A stretch of 52,669 nt of DNA from Chitinophaga pinensis (GCA_945860605.1 CAMAQL010000005.1:1-52669); one strand, 5' to 3'. Numbered from the stretch's first letter, positions 1 through 10,069 are shown. Notes: generated from the sequence alone by a model not told the origin. Numbers and translations are program-made.

Positions 1-83
1 ACGTTCAAGTTGACATCTTGCAAAATAAGGCTACCACTTTGGTAAATATTTGCATGCTCAATTTGTACAACAATTTCACTCAT
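1..83 (-). CDS. ABC transporter ATP-binding protein, FtsE-like (N-terminus only, runs off window)
   Basis: Reverse-strand translation from ATG at 83: MSEIVVQIEHANIYQSGSLILQDVNLN..., resembles the N-terminus of Bacteroidota FtsE-type ATPases; not in the ORF track because truncated. Confidence 0.55.
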   Translation of the reverse strand, partial: MSEIVVQIEHANIYQSGSLILQDVNLN

Positions 84-107
84 ATGGTTTGTGTTAATAG
101 ATTAAAA

Positions 108-1286
108 TTAATAGCTAAATACTTCCTTTCCAAAACTTCCTTCTAAAACCAACTCCTTTTTATCTGAGGCTTCCACAAAGCCCACCACTTGCGCTTCTAT
201 CCCTAATCCTTTTGCGATTGTAATTAAGGTGTCAGCAGATGCAGTATCTGTGAAAATTTCTAAACGATGGCCCATATTAAATACTTGGTACATCTCTTTG
301 GTATTCGCTCCAGAATTGGCTTGTATCAATTTGAAGATGGGTGGCGCGTCAAATAAATTATTTTTTATGATACGCATATTGCCTGGTAAATATTTCATGC
401 ACTTTGTTTGACCACCGCCGCTGCAATGGATCATGCCTTTGACTGCATCAAAATGTTCAGTCAAAATAGCTTTCACAAGTGGTGCATAAGTACGTGTAGG
501 GCTCAATAGTAATTTACCAACACTGACCTCGCCAAACCCTTCAATAGCGAGCATATCCGTCATCCTATTTTTTCCTAAGTAAACCACTTCATCCTTTAAA
601 GTTGGTTCAAAAGATTCAGGGAAAGCAGTGGCATAATAATGCGATAAGACATCGTGCCTTGCACTTGTTAAGCCATTGCTTCCTAATCCGCTATTGTATT
701 CTGTCTCGTAATTCGCTTTGCCAGAACTTGAGAAACCAACAATCACTTGTCCTGGTGCAATTAAGTCGTTGGTGATTAATTTTGATTTAGGCCATCTAGC
801 AGTCATGGTACCATTCACCGCAATGGTTCTTACCACATCTCCTACATCTGCAGTTTCACCGCCCAAGAATGCAATTTCAACTCCAAATGTTTTAAGTGTA
901 TTAAAAAAATCTTGAGTACCATTGATCACCTGACTTATCACTTCACCGGTAATTAATAATTTATTACGATCAATGGTGGATGAAAATAAAATTTGATCAT
1001 AGATGCCTACGCACAATAAGTCATCTAAATTCATTGCAATTGCATCTTGCGCAATGCCTTTCCAAACAGATGCATCGCCAGTTTCTTTCCAATATAAATA
1101 AGCTAAAATACTTTTAGTACCTGCCCCATCTGCATGCATGATATTAATGTGGTCTTGACTGCCTCCTAAAAAATCCGAATATAATTTACAAAAAGCGTTT
1201 GCATATAAGCCTTGATCTAAATCCTGAATGGCGGCATGAACTTCTTCTTTTTGAGCGGATACGCCGCGCTGAGCATACAATGACAT
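108..1286 (-). CDS. purM: Phosphoribosylformylglycinamidine cyclo-ligase (AIR synthase), Bacteroidota type
   Basis: 392-aa ORF; HADGAGTKS, GGETADVGD and GFSSSGKANYETEYNSGLGSNG motifs of AIR synthases. Confidence 0.9.
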   Translation of the reverse strand: MSLYAQRGVSAQKEEVHAAIQDLDQGLYANAFCKLYSDFLGGSQDHINIMHADGAGTKSILAYLYWKETGDASVWKGIAQDAIAMNLDDLLCVGIYDQILFSSTIDRNKLLITGEVISQVINGTQDFFNTLKTFGVEIAFLGGETADVGDVVRTIAVNGTMTARWPKSKLITNDLIAPGQVIVGFSSSGKANYETEYNSGLGSNGLTSARHDVLSHYYATAFPESFEPTLKDEVVYLGKNRMTDMLAIEGFGEVSVGKLLLSPTRTYAPLVKAILTEHFDAVKGMIHCSGGGQTKCMKYLPGNMRIIKNNLFDAPPIFKLIQANSGANTKEMYQVFNMGHRLEIFTDTASADTLITIAKGLGIEAQVVGFVEASDKKELVLEGSFGKEVFSY

Positions 1287-1307
1287 GGCTATAAATTGAT
1301 TTTACAA

Positions 1308-1332
1308 CAAAGGTACAATTGTTTTACATTTG
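1308..1332. promoter_or_regulatory. Divergent -7 boxes for purM (-) and ribF (+)
   Basis: Reverse-strand TACCTTTG (1308-1315) and forward TACATTTG (1325-1332). Confidence 0.5.
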
Positions 1333-1353
1333 TACCCTATTTACAAGATAAAG

Positions 1354-2301
1354 ATGAAGGTTCACCAAGATTTAACTTCCCTACCCCAATTTAAAGACGC
1401 CATTGTGACAATGGGCGCTTTTGATGGTGTGCATAAAGGACACCAACAAATCATTCAAAGGATGAAGCAGTTGGCACAAAAAGTGCAGGGGGAAACCATC
1501 ATCATTACTTTTCATCCACATCCTAGAAAGGTCATCTCTTCTGTACCTGGAGAAATCAAGCAATTAAGCAATATTAAAGAAAGGATTCATCTACTAGAGG
1601 CAGCGGGAATAGATCATCTAGTGATCATCAATTTTGATTACAAATTCTCTAATTTATCTGCAGAGCAGTATGTGGAAGATTTTTTATACCAATATTTTAA
1701 GCCTAATACTGTTATTGTGGGCTATGACCATCATTTTGGAAAAGGTAGAAATGGTAATATTGAATTGTTAAAAGCCATGGGTACAAGCTTGAATTTTAAA
1801 GTAGAAGAAATCAACGAGCAACTGGTGCATAATGAAATAATTAGCTCCACGTTAATCAGAAATTATATCTCAGAACAACAAATCAAGAAGGCAAATGATT
1901 TACTAGGATATGCCTATTTCTTTGAAGGATTTGTTGTTAGAGGAAATCAATTGGGCAGAACCATTGGTTACCCTACTGCTAATTTACATATCAATGACGA
2001 AGAGAAATTGATCCCAGCAAATGGTGTCTATGCTGTGAAAGTAAAGGGTGATTGCACCAATCATGCAATTGTGGATGGCATGATGAATATTGGAATACGC
2101 CCCACTGTAGATGGACAAAAGAAAGTGATTGAAGTCAATATATTTAATTTTGACCAAGACATTTACGAACAATATATCACTGTATTGGTCTATGAATTTA
2201 TTAGAGGAGAAGTTAAATTCGATGGATTAGATGCTTTAAAAAATCAACTGCATCAAGACAAAATAACAGCTTCAGCAATCTTAGCTAATTACGAAGTCTA
2301 A
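1354..2301 (+). CDS. ribF: Bifunctional riboflavin kinase/FAD synthetase
   Basis: VTMGAFDGVHKGHQQII, GYDHHFGKGRNG, SSTLIRNYI, GYPTANL motifs. Track starts at TTG 1330; ATG 1354 preferred because a -7 box at 1325-1332 overlaps the TTG. Confidence 0.93.
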   Translation: MKVHQDLTSLPQFKDAIVTMGAFDGVHKGHQQIIQRMKQLAQKVQGETIIITFHPHPRKVISSVPGEIKQLSNIKERIHLLEAAGIDHLVIINFDYKFSNLSAEQYVEDFLYQYFKPNTVIVGYDHHFGKGRNGNIELLKAMGTSLNFKVEEINEQLVHNEIISSTLIRNYISEQQIKKANDLLGYAYFFEGFVVRGNQLGRTIGYPTANLHINDEEKLIPANGVYAVKVKGDCTNHAIVDGMMNIGIRPTVDGQKKVIEVNIFNFDQDIYEQYITVLVYEFIRGEVKFDGLDALKNQLHQDKITASAILANYEV

Positions 2302-2317
2302 TTAGATTAAGATTAGA

Positions 2318-3316
2318 TTAAGACATTATTTTCACTACCAATTCCTTTAATAAATCTGCATCCGTATTGCTTGCATCATTGATGCCTATTACCCGAAGAT
2401 TGTATTCATGAATCAACAATAGTATCTGTTCCACTTTTGCAGGGTTATAATGCCTAGTAGCCGCCATCGTAGTTTTGATAGAAAAGAAATTCAAACCTAC
2501 TTCGGCCATGATTCTTTTTTCGTCGTTGGTTCCTAGGCCGTAAACCGAATATAGTTTACTAAAAAAACCATAAAGTGTTGGCAAGATCAATTGAATGGGC
2601 GCTGCTTTTTGATTGGATTCAAAATATTGAATCATCTGGATCGCCTTAGAGAATTTTTTATGTGCAATCGCGTCCTGAAATTCAAAGGCATTAAATTCTT
2701 TGCTAATTCCAATATATTTTTCGATATCGTCTTCGGTGATTTTTTTTCGATCCCCTAAATTCACTATTAACTTTTCTAGCTCATTTTTAATCCTGCTTAA
2801 ATCATTCCCAATATGATCCACAATTATTTGAACCGCTTTAGGGCTAATTTGATACCCATTGTCTGCCACCCATTGATTGACCCATTCAGGTAATTTATTG
2901 TCATACATCTTCTTGGTGCTAAGAACTACCGCTTTTGTTTTAAGTAATTTTGCCAAGGCAGAACGCCCATCTACATTTTTGTCTTTATGGGCTACAATTA
3001 AGATCGTAGATGATAAGGGGTTTTCAATGTAGGAAACCAATTTCTCAATTGAATTCATATGTTGCGCCTCTTTTAAAATGACAACTTGCTTTTCTGCAAA
3101 AACGGGATAACGTTTACATGCATTGACCACCTCGGCCCAATCGGCATCTTTGCCATAAAAGACCGTCAAATTAAAGGCTTGATCTGCCTCAGGTAATAAC
3201 TTGTGTTCTGCATACTGCACTAACTGATCTATATAAAACGACTCTTCCCCTTCCAGCCAATAGACGGCGTCGAAGACGTTATTTTTCCAATTGGATAATA
3301 TTTTGGAAATAGGCAT
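2318..3316 (-). CDS. holA: DNA polymerase III subunit delta
   Basis: ~332 aa; YWLEGEESFYIDQLV N-terminus, delta-subunit organisation. Track starts at TTG 3322; ATG at 3316 preferred. Confidence 0.88.
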   Translation of the reverse strand: MPISKILSNWKNNVFDAVYWLEGEESFYIDQLVQYAEHKLLPEADQAFNLTVFYGKDADWAEVVNACKRYPVFAEKQVVILKEAQHMNSIEKLVSYIENPLSSTILIVAHKDKNVDGRSALAKLLKTKAVVLSTKKMYDNKLPEWVNQWVADNGYQISPKAVQIIVDHIGNDLSRIKNELEKLIVNLGDRKKITEDDIEKYIGISKEFNAFEFQDAIAHKKFSKAIQMIQYFESNQKAAPIQLILPTLYGFFSKLYSVYGLGTNDEKRIMAEVGLNFFSIKTTMAATRHYNPAKVEQILLLIHEYNLRVIGINDASNTDADLLKELVVKIMS

Positions 3317-3319
3317 CCC

Positions 3320-3357
3320 CAAAGATATACAGGAATGGCGTTTTTTTTATATCTTTG
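3320..3357. promoter_or_regulatory. Symmetric divergent promoter: 10-bp inverted repeat carrying TATCTTTG on both strands
   Basis: CAAAGATATA (3320-3329) / TATATCTTTG (3348-3357). Confidence 0.6.
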
Positions 3358-3381
3358 CAAAATAAATAAACATATTTTATT

Positions 3382-4296
3382 ATGAGCAATGAAAATTCAG
3401 GTAACGGAGGCAAAATTATAATTGCTGCTTTGGCGGTTGCCCTAATAGGTTCATGGATCTACTTTAGTTCTTCTAAGACTGAAATTATCACCAACTACAC
3501 GATGCAAGTAAATAACTTAGATAGCGCTAAGAATGCTATTCAATCAGATTTTATTGCAGTTTCTGCAAAAGCAGATTCATTGACACAGCAAAACACCACA
3601 TTACAAGGAGATTTATTATCTAAGTCAAAAGATATCCAACAATTAAAATCTAATATCAGCACCCTGTTACAAAAAAAGAATGCAACAGATAAGGAATTAG
3701 TAGAAGCGAAAGCAATGATCGCTGAACTAAACGTAAAAGTGACTGGATTATTCACTGATTTAGCAAAAGCGCAAGAAGAAAACAAAGTATTGACAGTAAA
3801 GAATGAAGTTTTATCTACTGAAAATACCAACCTTAATACTAATTTAACTTCAACTACAAAGGAAAAAGAAAGATTACAAGACATCGGATCTACTTTACAT
3901 GCATCTACTTTCAGTATCCAAGCTATTTTAGTGAAAGCGGATGGTTCTGAAAAAGTAACTACCTCTGCAAAAAAAGCTAATACCATTCGTTTGTCTTTTC
4001 AAATTGACAAAAATAGAATCACCCCTTCTGGTTCTCAAGATTTATATGTATGTATCACTGCCCCTAACGGTGTAAGTTTTAGCGAAGGCGGTAAAATCAA
4101 TACAAGAGAAGATGGCACTAAGGCTTATTCAAATAAAATAGCAGTGCAATATGTTCAAAATGCTGTATTACCAATTAGCTACGACATAAAGCAAAGTGCT
4201 AAATTGATTGAAGGCGACTACTTAGTAGAAGTTTATAACAATGGTTTCAAAATTGGCGAAGGAAAAACGACTTTGAAAAAAGGTGGATTATTCTAA
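3382..4296 (+). CDS. Uncharacterised membrane-anchored coiled-coil protein with C-terminal beta-rich region
   Basis: 304 aa; N-terminal TM (IIIAALAVALIGSWIYF), heptad-rich central region, C-terminal non-coiled domain; followed by a strong terminator. Confidence 0.8.
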   Translation: MSNENSGNGGKIIIAALAVALIGSWIYFSSSKTEIITNYTMQVNNLDSAKNAIQSDFIAVSAKADSLTQQNTTLQGDLLSKSKDIQQLKSNISTLLQKKNATDKELVEAKAMIAELNVKVTGLFTDLAKAQEENKVLTVKNEVLSTENTNLNTNLTSTTKEKERLQDIGSTLHASTFSIQAILVKADGSEKVTTSAKKANTIRLSFQIDKNRITPSGSQDLYVCITAPNGVSFSEGGKINTREDGTKAYSNKIAVQYVQNAVLPISYDIKQSAKLIEGDYLVEVYNNGFKIGEGKTTLKKGGLF

Positions 4297-4311
4297 CCCT
4301 TTACAATACTT

Positions 4312-4346
4312 AAAAAAAGCCACTCAAATTTGAGTGGCTTTTTTTT
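4312..4346 (+). terminator. Rho-independent terminator
   Basis: aaaaaaagccactcaaatttgagtggctttttttt: perfect GC-containing stem with A/T tracts. Confidence 0.85.
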
Positions 4347-4364
4347 ACTTATAACCCATCTAAT

Positions 4365-4673
4365 TTAATACGTCAACTCAATATTGTTATCTTGTAATTC
4401 ACTTCCTACATTTAATAAGGAAAAATTGTTATAAGACAACGCATAAAACCATAACTGAATGGCGGCAGGAGAAATATTTTCTACGAAAAAGTTTACTTTA
4501 TTTAGATAAACAAATAGTTTGTCATTTAAAGTAAAATCATTTTCTTCTGCGACCCATTGATTTAATACATTCTTGAAATTAGCCAACTCAGCATCCAATA
4601 AATGATCAAATGCATGTAATTGAATCATTTCAGATACTGCATCATACATTAAAGCTTTGTTACATGTTTTCAT
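4365..4673 (-). CDS. Hypothetical protein
   Basis: Track ORF 4365..4859 overlaps the glgB 3' end by 82 nt; internal ATG at 4673 (MKTCNKALMYDAVSEMIQLH...) removes the overlap. No recognised family. Confidence 0.4.
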   Translation of the reverse strand: MKTCNKALMYDAVSEMIQLHAFDHLLDAELANFKNVLNQWVAEENDFTLNDKLFVYLNKVNFFVENISPAAIQLWFYALSYNNFSLLNVGSELQDNNIELTY

Positions 4674-4777
4674 AACATAGGGTTTGATTATGATGTAAAG
4701 TTCCAACCCTAATTTAAACAAATTGTTAACATAAGCTTGGTTTTCCACAATGTGTAAAACTTGCAAACAAATGCGCC

Positions 4778-6718
4778 TTATTTCATTACGACTGCTGCTA
4801 ATGGAGGTAATTCTAGATGTAATTCCATTAATTGATTTGTGCCATCCAATAATGTGCATCGAACATTTTGATTATTTACATTGCCCGATCCCCAAAAGGC
4901 ATGATCATCACTATTAAAGATTTCCTTCCAAATGGTTTTCCCTTGCACACGAATCGGAAATTGATGCCTTGGAACTGGTGTCATATTAAAGACGACCAAA
5001 ATAGCTTGGTCAGGGTCCTTCGCTTTTCGTTTAAAAGCAATAATACCCTCTTGACGTTGATTCAATTCTACCCATTCAAATCCGCTTGCTTCATATTGTA
5101 GCTCATACAATGCTGGGTGTGTTTTATACAATGCATTTAATTGCTGCACACAATATTTCATGCCACCATGATTTGGGTATTGCAATAAGTCCCACTGTAA
5201 TTCTGACTGAAAGTCCCATTCCTTCGTCGCTGCAAATTCATTCCCCATGAACATCAATTTCGCACCTGGGTGTAAAAACATATACGCATACAATAATCTA
5301 AGGTTGGCAAATTTTTGCCACGCGTCGCCTGGCATTTTATACAGCATTGGACTTTTACCATGCACGACTTCGTCGTGACTTAAAGGCAACATAAAATGTT
5401 CATCATAATAATACATCATGGAAAAACTAAATTTATCCTGCGCTCCAGAACGCATGATAGGATCTAGTTTAAAATAATCCAAACTGTCATGCATCCATCC
5501 CATCATCCATTTCATTCCAAAACCCAATCCATCCATAAATACCGGCTGACTTATGCCCGGCCAATCTGATGCTTCTTCTGCAATGGTTTGAATAGCTGGG
5601 AAGTCCCTATATAAAGTGATGTTTAAATCTTTAATAAACTCAATCGCTTCTATATTCCCATTCCCGCCAAATTCGTTCGGTTCCCATTGACCTTCTGTTC
5701 TGCTGTAATCCAATCTCAACATAGAACTTACAGCATCTACTCTCAGGCCATCAATATGAAATTGATCACACCAAAATTTAGCACTGCTAATTAAGAAGGA
5801 TTTTACTTCACCTCTTTTATAATTAAAAATATAAGAATTCCAGTCGGGATGATATCCTTTTCGCATGTCTGCATATTCATAGGTATTAGCGCCATCAAAC
5901 ATAAATAAACCATGACTATCATATGGAAAATGCGATGGCACCCAGTCCAAGATCACACCAATGCTTGCTTGATGAAAAGCATCCACTAATGCTGCAAATG
6001 CTTGGGGATTCCCAAATCTAGAAGTGGGCGCAAAAAAACCTGCCCCCTGATACCCCCAACTTCCATCAAATGGATGTTCCATCACAGGCATGAATTCGAC
6101 ATGCGTGAAACCCATTTCTTTCACGTAGGGAACCAATAAGTCGATTAGTTGTATGTAGCTATTGTAACTGTCGGAATTGTTCATATCTGGTCGCATCCAA
6201 CTAGCTAAATGCACTTCGTACACCGAATAGGGTTGGTCTATTCGATTTTTGATCTTTCTATCTTCCATCCATTGTTGATCCTTCCACTGATAGGCTGTTT
6301 GCCAAGTAATTGAGGCGGTTTCTGGCCTTAATTCCCAATAATGCGCATAAGGATCCCCCTTATCTAGTTTCAAGCCCTTATAACCATGAATATGGTATTT
6401 ATAGACTTCACCTTGTCCGACATTTGGAATAAAACCTTCCCAGATTCCCGAAGCTTCTAATCGAACTTTTAATGGATGTGCCTCATTGTTCCAATCATTA
6501 AAATTGCCTGTAACAAATACGGCAGTCGCATTTGGAGCCCATACACTAAAATAGGTTCCATGCACACCCAACACTTCAATCTGTTTATTGCCAAATAATT
6601 GATATAAAGTAGAATGAGTTCCATGTTGAAAAGCATGGACATCATCGTCTGTAAAGAGCGAATAATTCCAAACCGCTTGGGCAGTATCTACAAAATGTAT
6701 TGCTTCGTATTTTGACAT
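4778..6718 (-). CDS. glgB: 1,4-alpha-glucan branching enzyme (GH13)
   Basis: 646 aa; CBM48-like N-terminus (VFVTGNFNDWNNEAHPL), GH13 motifs HIDGLRVDAV, TIAEEASDWP, PLSHDEVVHGK. Confidence 0.93.
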   Translation of the reverse strand: MSKYEAIHFVDTAQAVWNYSLFTDDDVHAFQHGTHSTLYQLFGNKQIEVLGVHGTYFSVWAPNATAVFVTGNFNDWNNEAHPLKVRLEASGIWEGFIPNVGQGEVYKYHIHGYKGLKLDKGDPYAHYWELRPETASITWQTAYQWKDQQWMEDRKIKNRIDQPYSVYEVHLASWMRPDMNNSDSYNSYIQLIDLLVPYVKEMGFTHVEFMPVMEHPFDGSWGYQGAGFFAPTSRFGNPQAFAALVDAFHQASIGVILDWVPSHFPYDSHGLFMFDGANTYEYADMRKGYHPDWNSYIFNYKRGEVKSFLISSAKFWCDQFHIDGLRVDAVSSMLRLDYSRTEGQWEPNEFGGNGNIEAIEFIKDLNITLYRDFPAIQTIAEEASDWPGISQPVFMDGLGFGMKWMMGWMHDSLDYFKLDPIMRSGAQDKFSFSMMYYYDEHFMLPLSHDEVVHGKSPMLYKMPGDAWQKFANLRLLYAYMFLHPGAKLMFMGNEFAATKEWDFQSELQWDLLQYPNHGGMKYCVQQLNALYKTHPALYELQYEASGFEWVELNQRQEGIIAFKRKAKDPDQAILVVFNMTPVPRHQFPIRVQGKTIWKEIFNSDDHAFWGSGNVNNQNVRCTLLDGTNQLMELHLELPPLAAVVMK

Positions 6719-6720
6719 GG

Positions 6721-8574
6721 TTATTTAGTTAATTCAATCACTTGCATACCCATTGCAGGTATTGAAAATGTAGCACCTATTTGACTTCCTGAAATAATTT
6801 CCTTACCGCCTTTATAGGCACTTGTTCTTTCTGCATAATTGGACATGTTCACATTTCTAGCCTTCGTATCAGTATTCATTACAATCATCACAGATTGTTT
6901 ATTGTCATACCTAAAATAAACATACAATCCATCTTCAGGAATATACTGCATCATGTTACCTGTTTTTAGTGCGGATGATTTTGTACGATACGATCCAAGG
7001 GCTTGAACATAATGTAAAAAGTCGGATTCTTCATTCGTTAATCCTGTTTCTGTGAATGCATTCTTTTTATCACCTTGCCATCCACCCGGAAAGTCAAGCC
7101 TTACCCAACCATCAGGATTGGAAATCCCTTTCATTAAAACTTCAGACCCATAATACAATTGTGGTATACCACGACAAGTATACAGCCATGCATAAGCCAT
7201 TTTAGTTTTAGCAATACTTTCTCCCAAAGAAGAATGGATTCTTGTCATATCATGATTGTCTAAAAATGTGACATTATTATTGGCTTGTTTGTATAAAAAA
7301 TCAGCCGACAAAGTATTGTATAATTTAATGACCCCAGTAGACCAACCATTGGGCTCATTTAAAGCTGGAAGGATACCACCAAATAGCAAACTAAAATCAG
7401 ATGTCGATTTTAAATTACTTTTAAAAGGTAGATTGTAATTATTTTCTACATAGTAAGCTTGGGAAGCGACCCCATCCACCCAACATTCTCCGAATGTAAA
7501 TATTTTAGGATACTCGTCTAATAAAGCCTTATTTAAACGATTCATGACATCCACATTACAATATTTGTAAGTGTCTACTCTAAATGCGTCCACACCAAAT
7601 GTTTCTACAGACCAAATAGCGTTTTGTGTTAAATATTTTTCGACCATTGGGTGCTCATGATTGATATCTGGCATCTCGGTCGTAAACCAGCCATCAATCA
7701 TGCGTTTAGCATCTGCTGCCGAGTGGTAAGGATCAAAAACTGCTTGTTCTCTATAATGTGTTTGAGTATATGTAGGCCATTGGTGCAACCAATTTTTGTC
7801 CGGTGCATCTTGAACTAAAAAATGAAACCTACCAAAATGATTGTAGACAATATCTTGAATTAATTTCATCCCTCTTTTATGCAAACTATCGCTTAATGCT
7901 AAGTAGGCTTTATCGCCGCCAAGCCTGGTTTCTGTTTTATAGTTATTGGTTGCAGCATATCCGTGTTCAGTTCTATCAGGCATATTATTTTCTACCACAG
8001 GTGTCATCCATAAAGAAGTTACACCAAGCTTTTGCATATAATCCAAATGATTGGCCACGCCTTGCAAGTCTCCTCCATGTCTTAAAAAAATCTCTGACCT
8101 ATTTAAAGATTGGTCTTTTAATCCAGGGATTTTATCATTCGTTGAATCCCCATTACTAAAACGATCAGGCATTAAAAAATAAATCAAATCGGCAGCACTT
8201 AATCCTTGTGCAAAATCAACACCTCTGTTTTTTCTTCTTGGAAGTAAAGGCCAATTAAAATTAGTTATCTTACCAGTAGCTGTAATTTTTAATTGAACAT
8301 TACCAGGTTTCGCCATCGCACCAATTTCTAGATCTACTGCGATATAATGTCCATTTTCAAAATGATGTATTTTTTGAACTTTTACTCCGGGATAATTAAC
8401 TGCAATAGTTGCCTTACTAAAATCTGCATCTGCCGATCTTAATAAAACTTGTACTTGATTGTACTTCATACCAGCAAACCAATTACTTGGATAGGCTTCG
8501 GTAGCAGTTGCTTGCATTGTCGATAATAAAAAACCAATAATGGCTAAAACAGGAACATAGAATGCTCTTTTCAT
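6721..8574 (-). CDS. Exported GH13 alpha-amylase family protein (cyclomaltodextrinase/neopullulanase-like)
   Basis: 617 aa; signal peptide; DVIYHH-like PDRFSNGDSTND, GVDAFRVDTYKY, FTFGECWVDG, FLDNHDMTR catalytic regions. Confidence 0.9.
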   Translation of the reverse strand: MKRAFYVPVLAIIGFLLSTMQATATEAYPSNWFAGMKYNQVQVLLRSADADFSKATIAVNYPGVKVQKIHHFENGHYIAVDLEIGAMAKPGNVQLKITATGKITNFNWPLLPRRKNRGVDFAQGLSAADLIYFLMPDRFSNGDSTNDKIPGLKDQSLNRSEIFLRHGGDLQGVANHLDYMQKLGVTSLWMTPVVENNMPDRTEHGYAATNNYKTETRLGGDKAYLALSDSLHKRGMKLIQDIVYNHFGRFHFLVQDAPDKNWLHQWPTYTQTHYREQAVFDPYHSAADAKRMIDGWFTTEMPDINHEHPMVEKYLTQNAIWSVETFGVDAFRVDTYKYCNVDVMNRLNKALLDEYPKIFTFGECWVDGVASQAYYVENNYNLPFKSNLKSTSDFSLLFGGILPALNEPNGWSTGVIKLYNTLSADFLYKQANNNVTFLDNHDMTRIHSSLGESIAKTKMAYAWLYTCRGIPQLYYGSEVLMKGISNPDGWVRLDFPGGWQGDKKNAFTETGLTNEESDFLHYVQALGSYRTKSSALKTGNMMQYIPEDGLYVYFRYDNKQSVMIVMNTDTKARNVNMSNYAERTSAYKGGKEIISGSQIGATFSIPAMGMQVIELTK

Positions 8575-8625
8575 AATTTCTACTGGTTGAACGTTAAATA
8601 CTTTTAAATAAATGTCTGCAAAAAA

Positions 8626-9954
8626 CTACGCATCATGCGTTTGCTCTTCTTTGATGATCAATGCACAGACCAAGCCTGCCGTAATTAATAAGCAACCGCC
8701 AATTAGCACAGCCATTAGTCGATCATTGTTTAAATAGGATGACATGATTTTGCCGAAAAATAAAGAAGCAATGATTTCGGGCAATACGATAAAGAAATTA
8801 AAGATGCCCATATACATCCCCATTTTATGTTCCGGTATATAACCAGATAACATGGAATAAGGCATAGATAAAATAGACGCCCATGCAATACCAACCAAGC
8901 CCATACTTAGGTACAAAAGATTAGGCTGGTCTACAAAATATACCGAAACTAGGCCCATGCCTCCAACCAGTAAACAAAGTGTATGGGTATACTTTTTACC
9001 AATACGACTCACCCAAAAAGGTAGTGTAAACGAAAATCCAAAAGTCACTAAATTCAAGATGGCAGAGGTGGTGTTGGCATGTTCTAATCCCAAAGTAAAG
9101 ACTTCGCTATTGGTAGTTGGATCACCATGAAATATCTGAGTTGCAACACCTGTACTATAATAAAACCACATCAAAAACAAACCGGGCCAGGTGATGAAAT
9201 TAACCAATGCTAACCTTTTCATCTGAATAGGCATATGCTTAATAGAATCTACAATTTCTTGAAATAAACCTAATTGAGGCGTTGTGGTGTCATTTGTTTT
9301 TGAGGGATTAGAAGGAGGATACTCTTTACTCGTAATGATCGTATATAAAACAGACACAAAGAAGACTGCACCACCAATATAAAAAGACATTAAAATATTT
9401 TGTGGTATAGACCCATTGATTTTATCTCTAGATACATCAAACCAATTCGCTAATAACTGAGGTAAGTAACCTGCTATAAATGATGCCAATCCAATAAACA
9501 TACTCTGCATGGCAAAACCAAATGAACGTTGTTTTTCATTTAAATTATCCGCTACAAAAGCCCTGAATGGTTCCATCGTAATATTGATGCTTGAATCTAA
9601 AATCCACAATACTCCTGCTGCCATCCATACCGTTGGAGAATTGGGCATCGCAAATAATAATGCCGAACTTAAAATAGCACCAATTAAAAAAAACGGACGA
9701 CGTCTTCCTAATTTAGGATGCCAAGTTCTATCACTTAAATAGCCTACAATGGGCTGTATAATTAGACCAGTCATTGGAGCTGCTAACCATAATCCTGGAA
9801 TTGCATCTGGAGATGCACCCAAAAATTCATAAATCGCACTCATATTGCCCATTTGCAAACTCCATCCAAATTGGATACCAAAAAATCCAAAACACATGTT
9901 CCAAATTTGCCAGAAACTCATCCTTACTTTTTCACCAGTATATGCTGTGCTCAT
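8626..9954 (-). CDS. MFS transporter, SLC45/alpha-glucoside-like
   Basis: 442 aa polytopic; GYLSDRTWHPKLGRRRPFFLIGAI MFS signature with GRRRP. Confidence 0.85.
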   Translation of the reverse strand: MSTAYTGEKVRMSFWQIWNMCFGFFGIQFGWSLQMGNMSAIYEFLGASPDAIPGLWLAAPMTGLIIQPIVGYLSDRTWHPKLGRRRPFFLIGAILSSALLFAMPNSPTVWMAAGVLWILDSSINITMEPFRAFVADNLNEKQRSFGFAMQSMFIGLASFIAGYLPQLLANWFDVSRDKINGSIPQNILMSFYIGGAVFFVSVLYTIITSKEYPPSNPSKTNDTTTPQLGLFQEIVDSIKHMPIQMKRLALVNFITWPGLFLMWFYYSTGVATQIFHGDPTTNSEVFTLGLEHANTTSAILNLVTFGFSFTLPFWVSRIGKKYTHTLCLLVGGMGLVSVYFVDQPNLLYLSMGLVGIAWASILSMPYSMLSGYIPEHKMGMYMGIFNFFIVLPEIIASLFFGKIMSSYLNNDRLMAVLIGGCLLITAGLVCALIIKEEQTHDA

Positions 9955-10069
9955 ATTTACTATTTATAATTGTTTTCAATTTACTAAATACTAGCTACAA
10001 TTGTCCATTTTATGGGGAAGGATTAAATAAAAATGAGTATTTTGGGGATTGATTAAACAAACGAATGCT

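Noticed and set aside
3540-3986. 148-aa antisense ORF inside the coiled-coil gene
   Set aside because: Artefact of repetitive coiled-coil codons; Phe/Ser/Val-rich mirror translation and no own promoter.
7803-8159. 118-aa forward ORF inside the GH13 gene
   Set aside because: Opposite strand to GH13 catalytic domain; Leu/Tyr-rich shadow translation.
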